Shown piece after piece: positions 51,239-59,355 of a stretch of DNA of 64,000 bases. A program made the translations under genes and the position numbers. The DNA is from Gemmatimonadota bacterium (GTDB lineage Bacteria > Gemmatimonadota > Gemmatimonadetes > Gemmatimonadales > GWC2-71-9). The notes under the pieces were generated by a model, which made no database searches, had not been told where the DNA came from, and worked only from the letters and a program-made list of their open reading frames with translations. The first letter of the stretch is position 1; each line of letters starts with the position of its first letter. The stretch spans positions 92,314 through 156,313 of the forward strand of contig QHUB01000009.1 in the NCBI GenBank assembly GCA_003221035.1. Reading direction: 5' to 3'.

Positions 51239-51963
51239 AGATTGACGTCTACTACACGCCCCTCGGCCTCAATGCTGGAGATCTGACCGGCCGAGCGGTC
51301 GTCGTGATCGATGTGCTGCGGGCGACCAGTACGATCGTGAGTGCGCTCGCCGCCGGCGCGAAGGCCATCGTGCCCGCGGCGAGCTCCGACGAGGTCGTGC
51401 GCCTGACCTCGAATCTCGAGAAGAACGGCATCGTGCTGGCGGGCGAGCGACGGCTGCAGAAGATCGAAGGGTTCAACCTCGGCAACTCGCCGCGCGAAAT
51501 GACCAAAGAGACCGTGGGCGGCAAGACGGTGTTCCTGGCGACGACCAACGGCACGCCGGCACTCGTCGCCGCGCAGGGCGGCGATCCGGTGCTGGTCGCC
51601 GCGGCGCTGAATTTCAGCGCCGTCGCCGAACGCGCGCATAAACTGTTCATGGAGCGGGGCGATCTGGTCATTGTTTGCGCGGGACGGGACAAGCAGTTCG
51701 CGCTCGAGGACGCCTACACCGCCGGCCGGCTGATCAAAGCGGTCAAGAAAGGGGTGCCGCCGAAGAAGCTCACCCTCAACGACGCCGCGCAGGTCTCCCT
51801 CGATCTCGCCGCTCAGCAAGGCGGCTGGCAGGACGCCCTCGGCGCGAGCGACGCCGCCCGCCTGCTCGGCGAGGTGGGACTGGCGGATGACGTGAAGTTC
51901 TGCGCCAATCCCGACCGGCTGTCGATTGTCCCCGTCTACGCGGACCGACGCATCGCGGCATGA
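51235..51963 (+). CDS. comB: ComB-like 2-phosphosulfolactate phosphatase family protein
   Basis: 242 residues. The family motifs [35 protein letters not shown] and TTNGTPAL are present. In methanogens ComB makes sulfolactate for coenzyme M. Here no ComA or ComC homologue is in the window and the gene sits between accC and ftsK, so the true substrate is uncertain. Overlaps both neighbours by 4 nt. Confidence 0.85.
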   Translation: MKIDVYYTPLGLNAGDLTGRAVVVIDVLRATSTIVSALAAGAKAIVPAASSDEVVRLTSNLEKNGIVLAGERRLQKIEGFNLGNSPREMTKETVGGKTVFLATTNGTPALVAAQGGDPVLVAAALNFSAVAERAHKLFMERGDLVIVCAGRDKQFALEDAYTAGRLIKAVKKGVPPKKLTLNDAAQVSLDLAAQQGGWQDALGASDAARLLGEVGLADDVKFCANPDRLSIVPVYADRRIAA

Positions 51964-54170
51964 ACCCAAAGGCTCGGCAAGAGCTCATCGGCATCGCGGC
52001 CCTCTTGGTCGGATTTTTCCTGGGGCTGACGTTGTTGCCGATCGGATTGACGGGAAGCTGGGGACGATCGATCGGCGCCACGCTGTGGCAGTGGTTTGGT
52101 GTCGGCGCGATCGTGATTCCCGTCTTCGGCGTCATCTGGGCACTCGCGGCATTCGATCGGCTTGGCGCGCTCTCGTGGGGCCGCGTCGCGATGCTCGGCG
52201 CCGGGCTCATCATCCTGATTCCCTACGGCATCGCGGTCGCCATCGGTCCGGCGTTCTCGGCGGCTGACTACGAGAACTGGACGCGGACCGAGCGCCTGGT
52301 CGGATTCGTTCCCGGACTCCTCGCGAAGAGTGTGGATGGGGCAATTGGACCGGTGGGCGCGGTGCTTGCGGGCCTGTTCGCGCTGTCGGCGTTGGGGATC
52401 CTGACGGTTGGGTGGCATCCGCTGACGATGCTGCGACAGCGGGAGAAGGGAGATGGAAGAAGGGAGCTGGACGTCCCGGTACCCACGAAGAAGGCGCGGG
52501 CGCCGGTGGACGAACCGGACGACCCTCTCCCATCTCCCATCTCCCGCATTTCCAGAGAGCGCAAACCAAAGCCCGCTCCCCCACCGAAACCGGCCTCGCC
52601 ACCGCCTCCCGGATCGCTGATTCCTCCCATCGAGTTGTTGACCGAGGGACCCGGGGCCGTGGAGGATGCGGACGCCGCGCAGATCGAAGACATGGGCCGC
52701 CGGCTCGTGGCCACGCTCGAGACATTCCGCGTGGGCGCGCAGATCACGAACAAGACGGTCGGCCCGGTCGTGACGCGCTTCGAGCTGGAGCCGGGGCGCG
52801 GGGTGAAAGTGGGACGGGTGTCCTCACTGGCCGACGATCTCGCACTGGCCATGCGGGCGCAGTCGCTGCGGATCGTCGCGCCGATTCCCGGGAAGGCCGC
52901 CATCGGCATCGAGGTGCCCAATCCCACGCCGCGCCTGGTCCACGTGCGCGATCTGATCGACAGCGCCGAGTTTCGCCGCGCCGCGCGCATTCTGCCGGTC
53001 GTGCTGGGCCGCAACCTGGAAGGCGATGAGGTGGTGGACGATCTCACCAAGATGCCGCACCTGCTCATCGCGGGGGCGACCGGCTCGGGAAAATCGGTGT
53101 GCATCAATGCGATCATCACGAGTCTGATTTACGCGCACGGGCCGGACAAGCTGAAGTTGTTGATGATCGATCCGAAGATGGTCGAGCTGTCCATGTACAG
53201 CGCGCTGCCGCATCTGGGTCTGCCTGTGGTCACGAGTCACCACAAGGCGGCCAACGTGCTGAAATGGGCGGTGTGGGAAATGGAGCGCCGCTACCGGCTG
53301 CTGCATGCGAATCACGCGCGCAACATCACCGACTTCAACAAGAAGGTCGACGCCAAGGCTGCGCTCAAGGGTCCGCGTGAGACGCTCGCGACGCAGGCGG
53401 GCATTCAGAAGGAGCTGCCGTTCGACGCCGCCTATACCGGCGGGGTTCTGCCATACATCGTGCTGGTCGTGGACGAGCTCGCCGACTTAATGCTCACCGT
53501 GCAAGGAGAGATCGAGACGCCGCTCGCCGTGTTGGCGCAAAAGGCGCGCGCGATCGGGATCCACCTGATGCTGGCGACGCAGCGGCCCTCGGTGAATGTC
53601 ATCACCGGACTCATCAAGGCGAACTTCCCGTGCCGGATCGCATTCCGCGTATCGGCGAAAGTCGACAGCCGCACGATTCTCGATCAAAACGGCGCCGAGA
53701 CGTTGCTGGGAAACGGCGACATGCTGTTTCTGCCGCCCGGAAAGAGTGAAGCGGTGCGCGTGCAGGGCGCATTCATCTCCACCGACGAGACGGAGCGTCT
53801 GATGGAGTGGTATAACGCGCACGCGCCGGCAGCCGCTGCCGCGCCGGGCACGTCCATCGACGAGCAGGTCGCTGCCCTCGAAAAGGCGGAGAAGCAAGAA
53901 GAAGGCGGAGGAGGCGGAGAGCAGGGTGCAGGGGAGCGCGATCCACTGTTCCGCCAGGCGGCGGAGGTCTGCATCCAGAACCAGCTCGGCTCGACATCGC
54001 TTTTACAGCGACGCATGAGCATCGGCTACGGACGCGCTGCCCGCATCATCGATCAGCTGGAGCTGGCCGGCGTTCTTGGTCCCGCGAATGGCTCCAAACC
54101 GCGCGATGTGCTCCTGGGCTTGGAGGAGCTGGATGATCTGGTAGGACCAAGTGCAAACTCGAGCAGCTAA
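51960..54170 (+). CDS. ftsK: DNA translocase FtsK/SpoIIIE
   Basis: 736 residues. Four N-terminal membrane segments (about 10-160), a low-complexity linker (about 160-225), the alpha and beta motor with Walker A GATGSGKS (Lys378), Walker B VLVVDELADLM, a Gly/Glu-rich spacer, and a C-terminal winged-helix gamma domain (LLQRRMSIGYGRAARIIDQL) that recognises KOPS. Pumps chromosomes at division. The linker contains a 105-bp inverted-repeat segment. Confidence 0.95.
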   Translation: MNPKARQELIGIAALLVGFFLGLTLLPIGLTGSWGRSIGATLWQWFGVGAIVIPVFGVIWALAAFDRLGALSWGRVAMLGAGLIILIPYGIAVAIGPAFSAADYENWTRTERLVGFVPGLLAKSVDGAIGPVGAVLAGLFALSALGILTVGWHPLTMLRQREKGDGRRELDVPVPTKKARAPVDEPDDPLPSPISRISRERKPKPAPPPKPASPPPPGSLIPPIELLTEGPGAVEDADAAQIEDMGRRLVATLETFRVGAQITNKTVGPVVTRFELEPGRGVKVGRVSSLADDLALAMRAQSLRIVAPIPGKAAIGIEVPNPTPRLVHVRDLIDSAEFRRAARILPVVLGRNLEGDEVVDDLTKMPHLLIAGATGSGKSVCINAIITSLIYAHGPDKLKLLMIDPKMVELSMYSALPHLGLPVVTSHHKAANVLKWAVWEMERRYRLLHANHARNITDFNKKVDAKAALKGPRETLATQAGIQKELPFDAAYTGGVLPYIVLVVDELADLMLTVQGEIETPLAVLAQKARAIGIHLMLATQRPSVNVITGLIKANFPCRIAFRVSAKVDSRTILDQNGAETLLGNGDMLFLPPGKSEAVRVQGAFISTDETERLMEWYNAHAPAAAAAPGTSIDEQVAALEKAEKQEEGGGGGEQGAGERDPLFRQAAEVCIQNQLGSTSLLQRRMSIGYGRAARIIDQLELAGVLGPANGSKPRDVLLGLEELDDLVGPSANSSS
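52441..52545 (+). repeat. Imperfect inverted repeat inside the ftsK linker
   Basis: A 16-bp purine-rich arm (52441-52456) pairs 15/16 with a pyrimidine arm (52530-52545) around 73 bp. The segment is 35 codons, in frame, and encodes the disordered linker. It resembles a small inverted-repeat insertion tolerated in a spacer. Confidence 0.45.
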
Positions 54171-54368
54171 ACGTGGCGATTCCACACGCTCGTGCTACAA
54201 ATTGGTGCATCGAATGGACTAGATCTCCGGAACCTGCCTCGCTGAAAATTCCTCCACCCTGTCTAGACCTCTTTTCCATCCGGTGAGTGATGTTCCCCTC
54301 TCTCATCTCACCCTAGACTGAGTCACGCAACTACTTCACCCCTGTTTTTCACCTCCTTTGAGGAAGCT

Positions 54369-54845
54369 ATGTCGCCGCAAGCTGTTGCCGAAGTGTTGGA
54401 GGCTGCCGCTCCACCTCCGCAGGTGCGAATTGCGATCGACAATGAAAGCGACGTGCTCCTGGCCGGAAAGCACGGCCGGCGGCTCGCGTCCAGCCTGGAT
54501 TTCTCACCCACCGATGTGACCGTCATTGCCACCGCCATCATGGAAGTCGCGCGCAACGTGCTTCGCTATGCACGGCGTGGCGATTTGCTGCTGCATCTCA
54601 TCGAGCAGCCCGGCCGGGTGGGACTCGCGATCGTGGCCCGGGACAAGGGGCCGGGGATCGCCGACGTATCGGAGGCGCTGAGAGACGGCAAGGGATTAGG
54701 CCTCGCCACGGTGCGCCGGCTCATGGATGAAGTTCATGTCCGGTCCGAAGCCGGCCGCGGCACGACCGTCATCATGCGGAAATGGACACACCGCCGTCAG
54801 GTCGAGCGCGCCGGTTTCCGCTCCGAAATGCAGGTCACGAGATGA
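54369..54845 (+). CDS. RsbT/RsbW-like anti-sigma factor kinase
   Basis: 158 residues, a single GHKL/HATPase fold of the RsbT-RsbW family. The N box is around ATAIMEVARNVLRYA (Glu, Asn), G1 is RDKGPGI, and GKGLGLATVRRLMDEV is the G2 lid. Such proteins bind a partner (anti-anti-sigma or regulator) under ATP control. GAGGA precedes the ATG, 198 bp after ftsK. It overlaps the sigma54 regulator by 4 nt, so the two probably act together. No anti-anti-sigma (STAS) gene is nearby. Confidence 0.85.
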   Translation: MSPQAVAEVLEAAAPPPQVRIAIDNESDVLLAGKHGRRLASSLDFSPTDVTVIATAIMEVARNVLRYARRGDLLLHLIEQPGRVGLAIVARDKGPGIADVSEALRDGKGLGLATVRRLMDEVHVRSEAGRGTTVIMRKWTHRRQVERAGFRSEMQVTR

Positions 54846-56242
54846 TTGCCGAGGTCGCCCTCGACGATACCGTCCTGCAGCCCGCGAAGTGTGGGACTAC
54901 CCCCGCGCGGCTTCTTGGTGTAGGCGGCGATCCGTCGCTGTTCCGGGAGTTGGCGCGCTACGTCGAACAATCCGGTGCCACGCTCGAGCGCACGGCCGAC
55001 GAAGCCACGACGCTTCAGGCGCTCGCGCACGGCGGATGGGATGCCGTGCTGACCGTGCTGGACCGCGATGCCGACGTGCAGCTCGAATGGTGGGAAGAGG
55101 TGCTGCCGCGCCTTGCCGTCAGGCCGCGAATGATCGCGGTTACCCCGGCGCCGTCGATGAGCCTGGCGCTGCGCGCCACGGAGCTCGGTGTAACGGCGGT
55201 GCTGCCGTTGCCGCTCGAGCGCGACCAGCTTCGCGCCACGTTGAACCGCGTCCTCGCGGCCGCCGCGGAGACGCCGTTGCCGCTCCCCACCGTCACGCCG
55301 GTCGCGGTGGGGCCCTACCAGATCGTATCCCAGAGCGCGGCGATGGTCGATGTCTATCGCACGATTGCCCACGTGGCGCCCAGTACCGCCACGGTGCTCA
55401 TTCAGGGCGAGTCGGGGACGGGCAAGGAGCTGGTGGCGCGCGCGATTCACGCGCACGGCCCCCGTAACACGCGCTCGTTCGTCGCCGTCAACTGCGCCGC
55501 CATTCCTGAGAACCTGCTCGAGAGCGAGCTGTTTGGACACGAGAAGGGAGCGTTCACCGGAGCGGTCGCCCGCAAGATCGGCCGGTTCGAGCGCGCCAGC
55601 GGCGGCACGTTGTTCCTGGATGAAATCGGCGACATGAGCCTGGTCCTCCAGAGCAAGATTCTGCGCGCCATTCAGGAGCGCGAAGTGGAACGTGTAGGTG
55701 GCGGTGAGGCGATCCCCGTGGACGTGCGCGTGATCGCGGCGACGAACCAGGATCTCAAGCAGATGATCGCGGAGGGAAGATTCCGCGAAGACCTCTACTA
55801 CCGTCTGGCCGTGGTCACCATTCGGCTGCCGCAGCTCGCCGCGCGGGGCGATGACTTCATCCTCTTGACGTCGCATTTCCTGCAGGAGTTCGGCAGGCAG
55901 TACGGCAAGCGCATCGTCGCGATTTCCGATCGGGCCTCGGACCTGCTACGGGGTCATACCTGGATCGGGAACGTCCGCGAGCTGCGGAACGTCATCGAGC
56001 GCGCGGTCCTCGTGTGCGAAGGGGATGTCCTGCGCTCGGTAGACCTCCCCGAAGAATGGCTCGCGGGTGCGACGAAACGGGAGGTGTCCAGCACCGGACC
56101 CCTTGCCACGCTGCAGGAAGCGGAGGCACGCCATATCGCCCAGGTGCTGACCCATACCCACGGGCAGATCGGTGAGGCGGCCCAAATCCTGGGCGTGCAT
56201 CGCAACACACTCGCTCGAAAGATCAAGGAATACCATCTCTAG
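54842..56242 (+). CDS. Sigma54-dependent activator with degenerate receiver domain
   Basis: 466 residues. A receiver-like domain (about 20-140) in which the usual acidic pair after strand 1 is replaced (LLGVGGDPS); an aspartate remains in TVLDRDAD. An AAA+ domain (about 160-395) follows, with Walker A GESGTGKE (189-196), the sigma54-contact loop GAFTGA (236-241) and [12 protein letters not shown]-terminal Fis-type HTH ([20 protein letters not shown]) completes it. The ATG at 54842 overlaps the kinase stop. Activation may come from the kinase partner rather than phosphorylation. Confidence 0.9.
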   Translation: MIAEVALDDTVLQPAKCGTTPARLLGVGGDPSLFRELARYVEQSGATLERTADEATTLQALAHGGWDAVLTVLDRDADVQLEWWEEVLPRLAVRPRMIAVTPAPSMSLALRATELGVTAVLPLPLERDQLRATLNRVLAAAAETPLPLPTVTPVAVGPYQIVSQSAAMVDVYRTIAHVAPSTATVLIQGESGTGKELVARAIHAHGPRNTRSFVAVNCAAIPENLLESELFGHEKGAFTGAVARKIGRFERASGGTLFLDEIGDMSLVLQSKILRAIQEREVERVGGGEAIPVDVRVIAATNQDLKQMIAEGRFREDLYYRLAVVTIRLPQLAARGDDFILLTSHFLQEFGRQYGKRIVAISDRASDLLRGHTWIGNVRELRNVIERAVLVCEGDVLRSVDLPEEWLAGATKREVSSTGPLATLQEAEARHIAQVLTHTHGQIGEAAQILGVHRNTLARKIKEYHL

Positions 56243-56262
56243 GCACCAGGTTTGAGCATGAA

Positions 56263-56294
56263 AAAGGGGCCCTGCCTCATGGTAGGGCCCCTTT
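56263..56294 (+). terminator. Strong hairpin terminator after the sigma54 activator
   Basis: An 11-bp perfect stem (56263-56273 with 56284-56294) extended by three more pairs, one of them G-U, around the loop TCAT. It starts with AAA and ends with TTT, so it may work in both directions. Confidence 0.8.
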
Positions 56295-56350
56295 CGATCT
56301 AATACCTGCCCCATCCTGATTAATCCTCTCACCCCGTCATGCGTAAACGC

Positions 56351-56366
56351 TGGCCCGCTTCGTGCA
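56351..56366 (+). promoter_or_regulatory. Sigma54-type promoter for the downstream TPR gene
   Basis: TGGCCCG, 4 bp, GTGCA: GG (56352-56353) and GC (56364-56365) exactly 10 bp apart, two mismatches to TGGCACG-N4-TTGCA. The predicted start is near 56377, 7 nt before the ATG at 56384. The upstream neighbour is the sigma54 activator itself. Confidence 0.55.
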
Positions 56367-56383
56367 AAAAGACACGCGGCCCG

Positions 56384-57712
56384 ATGACTACCATTCCAGC
56401 TCAAGAGACCCGCGTGAATGCCACAATCTCGGAAACGACGACCCTGCGCGTAGAGCAGGCGCTGCGGCTGTTACCCGACGTGGAGGATCTGAGGCCGCTG
56501 CGAGGGCTGGTTGTGTCGTTATGCGCCGGTCGCAAACGCCAAGCGTGGACCGCGGCAGAGCCCAATCGGACGATCGGGAAGCGCACGTTCGATCCCTCTG
56601 CGGTGCGCGCGCGGATGGGCAAAGCGCTCGACGGCGTGCAGACGCGAGTGGCATTCCTGTACGAAGCGGCGGTCGACGCACTTGAATCGGAGCAGACCGG
56701 CGATCTCTCTCGCGCCGTCCGGGCGCTGATGCGCGCGGGCGCATACGAAGAGGAGGGTGTTCGCTACGTGCAGGCGCATGCCTGGTACAAGCAGGCCTTG
56801 GGTTTGGCGGAGCAGCTGCGCGATCGCCAACCCGAAATGGAAGCGCTCTGCAACCTCGGGCGTCTCGAGACCGCGCGCGGCTACCTGGACGCCGGGGCGC
56901 GCGCCTTCCAACGGAGTCTCGCGCTTGCCGAGGCGGAAGCCGACAACGCGCACGCCGCCGGCGCCTGCAAAGGATTAGGGGATGTGTTGTTTGCCCAGGC
57001 GCAATGGTCGGGGGCGGAAGCTTGGTTTTCGCGCGGGCTCGAGTACGCGGAATTCAATCGCCCGCTCACCGGCTCGCTCTCCCTCGGCCTCGGTCAAATC
57101 GCGCATCGGCGCGGAGATTATCGCGCCGCGGCGCAACGCCTCGAGCGCGCCCTCGATACCTTCGAGGCACTGGGTGATTCCGCCGGCGTCGTTCGGACGC
57201 TGCTTGCCCGTGGAGTGATGGAGGCCGCGCAGGGAAGGTTGACCGAAGTGCTGGCAACCTATCGCGAAGCGCTGAGCCGGTTGCCGGTGACCGATCGCGA
57301 CCCCGTGCTCGAGTTATCCGTGCGGCTCCGGTTGGCCGAGCTCTATCTGGATCTGGGCCGATTCCCGGACGCGGAGGACGAGACGCGTCATGCCGAAGAC
57401 GTCGCCATCACATACCAGCAGACACGCTGGCTCGCGCGCATCTACCTGATCATGGGCAAGCTGCGGGGCCGCCAGGGCGACGAGGCGGGGTTTGTCTTCT
57501 TCGAACAGGCCATCGATTTGTGCCGCCTGGGTGAGCCGGCGCGCCGGCTGGAGGCCGACGTCTACTGCGAGTACGCGCGCTTCCGCGCGATCATGGGAGA
57601 TCGGGATGAGGCCCGCGCCTATCTCGAGCGCGCGCGTGAGCTGCTCGAACCGTTCGGCGACGACGCCGCGCGTGAGCGGATCGACGAGGATCTGCAGCGG
57701 CTCACTCAGTGA
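56384..57712 (+). CDS. TPR protein under a putative sigma54 promoter
   Basis: 442 residues of TPR repeats ([60 protein letters not shown]) after a short N-terminal domain (about 20-100). No signal peptide or enzyme motif. The frame opens at 56339, upstream of the sigma54 elements, so ATG 56384 is chosen; GTG 56414 is also possible. Overlaps the converging phosphatase gene by 7 nt. Role unknown; context ties it to the activator. Confidence 0.72.
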   Translation: MTTIPAQETRVNATISETTTLRVEQALRLLPDVEDLRPLRGLVVSLCAGRKRQAWTAAEPNRTIGKRTFDPSAVRARMGKALDGVQTRVAFLYEAAVDALESEQTGDLSRAVRALMRAGAYEEEGVRYVQAHAWYKQALGLAEQLRDRQPEMEALCNLGRLETARGYLDAGARAFQRSLALAEAEADNAHAAGACKGLGDVLFAQAQWSGAEAWFSRGLEYAEFNRPLTGSLSLGLGQIAHRRGDYRAAAQRLERALDTFEALGDSAGVVRTLLARGVMEAAQGRLTEVLATYREALSRLPVTDRDPVLELSVRLRLAELYLDLGRFPDAEDETRHAEDVAITYQQTRWLARIYLIMGKLRGRQGDEAGFVFFEQAIDLCRLGEPARRLEADVYCEYARFRAIMGDRDEARAYLERARELLEPFGDDAARERIDEDLQRLTQ

Positions 57713-59100
57713 CAGCGTCCGGTGCCTGAATCCGTGAAGCTCGATCCCGCGACCGGGACGAACTTCCAGTCGTAGCGATCGCCGTACAGCGTCAGCTTCA
57801 GCACACCGTGCGTCGTGTTGTTCTTCACCTGACTATTGGGCGCCGGCGTCGCGAAGGCATAGAGTCCCGCCCCGCCCGTTCCCGCGACGAATTCCCGGAT
57901 CCCGCGCGCAGCATCCGCCTGGCCGGTCGGTGTCTGGGGCGCAAACCGTTCGTACAGGTGGTCGTGGCCGACGATCACGACGTCGGCGTTTGCCGCGTAC
58001 AAGTCGTCCCAGAGCGGCTGCACCGCAGTCGAGCTGCCGTGTGGACCCGAGCTGAATCGCGGATGATGCCAGATCGCGAGCGTGCACTTCACGGGACGAG
58101 CGGCGAGATCGGCGCGCAGCCACGTCTCCTGCGGTGAGCCGGCATTCGTGGCGAGGTTGCTGTTCAGTACGATGATGTGCCAGGCGCCGAGCGTGTAGCT
58201 GTAATAGCCCTTGTCCGGATCGCCAGCCGCGGCGCCGAAATAGCCGAAGTAGCCGGCCGCGCCCGCGGTGCTGTACTCGTGATTGCCCGGCGCCGGATGG
58301 GTTCGGGCTTTATGCCGTCCCCAGGACGGGTTGTAGCAGTTCGCGTAGTCGGCGGCGGCGCCGTTTTCGTACGCGTTGTCGCCGGCAGTGAAGACGGTTC
58401 CTGGAATTCCGTCGAGCAGGTTGGCCGTGGCCTCGTCGGCAGTGCTCGAGCAGGACGCGATGTCGCCCGCACCGACCAGGACGACCGATGCCGGCATCGG
58501 CGAGACGGTCACTGGAGCCGCGGCCACGAGCCCACGCGTCGCGACCTGGATCGTTGCAGTGCCGGCCGTAACACCGGTGACTAACCCGCCGGCATTCACG
58601 GTCGCTACCGCGGTGTTACTGCTTTCCCAGGCGAGGGGAGCGGACAGCGTCCTGCCGTTGCGGTCTTTGAGCGTTGCGCGGAACTGTTCGGTGCTGCTGA
58701 CGTAGACATCGGCGCCACTGGGCGCGATCGTCAGCGTCCGCCCGCTGTCCACGGCGACCACGAGCGACGCGGTGGCGCTGGCACCCCGCCCCGAGATGTG
58801 AATCGTTGCGGAGCCTGGAGCGAGTGCGTGCACCATGCCGAGGGTATCCACGCTCGCCACCTGGGCGTTGTCGATAGTCCAAGAAGACGGCGCCTTAACC
58901 TCGGCGCCGTTTCCATCCATGAGTCGGGCGGTAAATCGCATGCTGTCATCGACGAACAGGTTGGCCGCTGCCGGCGACACGGTCAACACGTACCCGGAAT
59001 CGGTGATCATCCTGGGGCACGCGCCCAGCAGGACGGCGGCGCCAATGACGAGCGCTCTGATCAGATAGCGGGCAGTTGTTGACGAGCGTGGGTTGAGCAC
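57706..59100 (-). CDS. Ig-like domain lipoprotein with metallophosphatase domain
   Basis: 464 residues. Lipoprotein signal (VLLGAC, Cys28), two bacterial Ig-like (Big2) modules (about 35-210), and a purple-acid/calcineurin-like phosphatase domain with metal motifs GDIASC, GDNAYENG, GNHEY, IWHHP and GHDHLYER. Probably a surface-anchored phosphoesterase. The frame is open through the tRNA-like gene; the GTG at 59100 is preferred because AGGAG lies just upstream and it starts the signal peptide. Substrate unknown. Confidence 0.82.
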   Translation of the reverse strand: MLNPRSSTTARYLIRALVIGAAVLLGACPRMITDSGYVLTVSPAAANLFVDDSMRFTARLMDGNGAEVKAPSSWTIDNAQVASVDTLGMVHALAPGSATIHISGRGASATASLVVAVDSGRTLTIAPSGADVYVSSTEQFRATLKDRNGRTLSAPLAWESSNTAVATVNAGGLVTGVTAGTATIQVATRGLVAAAPVTVSPMPASVVLVGAGDIASCSSTADEATANLLDGIPGTVFTAGDNAYENGAAADYANCYNPSWGRHKARTHPAPGNHEYSTAGAAGYFGYFGAAAGDPDKGYYSYTLGAWHIIVLNSNLATNAGSPQETWLRADLAARPVKCTLAIWHHPRFSSGPHGSSTAVQPLWDDLYAANADVVIVGHDHLYERFAPQTPTGQADAARGIREFVAGTGGAGLYAFATPAPNSQVKNNTTHGVLKLTLYGDRYDWKFVPVAGSSFTDSGTGRCH

Positions 59101-59126
59101 GACCGCTTCTCCTGTCAAGGGCGAGG

Positions 59127-59196
59127 AGCGGGAGGCGGATTCGAACCCGCGACCTCCGAGGTGGTATCCCCGGCGCTCTCTCTGAGCTACTCCCGC
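59127..59196 (-). tRNA. tRNA-Gly-like gene with aberrant arms (apparent anticodon ACC)
   Basis: On the minus strand, a 7-bp acceptor stem GCGGGAG/CTCCCGC with discriminator U, TAGCTC, a D stem GCTC/GAGC, and a T-loop TTCGAAT resemble bacterial tRNA-Gly. Odd features: 70 nt to position 73; a 5-nt D-loop lacking the conserved GG; an anticodon arm needing either an 8-nt loop or a mismatch, with loop ATACCAC giving anticodon ACC; and a T-stem one base short. CCT, not CCA, follows. It may be a specialised tRNA, a tRNA pseudogene, or carry sequence errors. It lies 26 nt before the phosphatase GTG on the same strand. Confidence 0.55.
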
Positions 59197-59327
59197 GAGT
59201 CGCCCTCGCAGGGACTTCACCTGCCTGCGCCACGTTGTTCTAGCACGATCCGCGCCAACCGTCCTGCGAACCGGAGCGGACTAAGCCTTCGCGAGAACAG
59301 GAACTAGATCGCACGATCGAGCAGCCG

Positions 59328-59343
59328 TGGCAGACGTCTTGCT
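59328..59343 (+). promoter_or_regulatory. Sigma54-type promoter for the first beta-helix gene
   Basis: TGGCAGA, 4 bp, TTGCT: GG (59329-59330) and GC (59341-59342) exactly 10 bp apart, close to TGGCACG-N4-TTGCW. The predicted start is near 59354, 2 nt before the GTG at 59356, so the transcript would be leaderless. Confidence 0.6.
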
Positions 59344-59355
59344 GATAACTGGATC

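Noticed and set aside
54228..54243. GG-N10-GC element upstream of the RsbT-like kinase as a sigma54 promoter
   Set aside because: Spacing fits but only about 8 of 12 informative positions match; too weak to call, though autoregulation remains possible.
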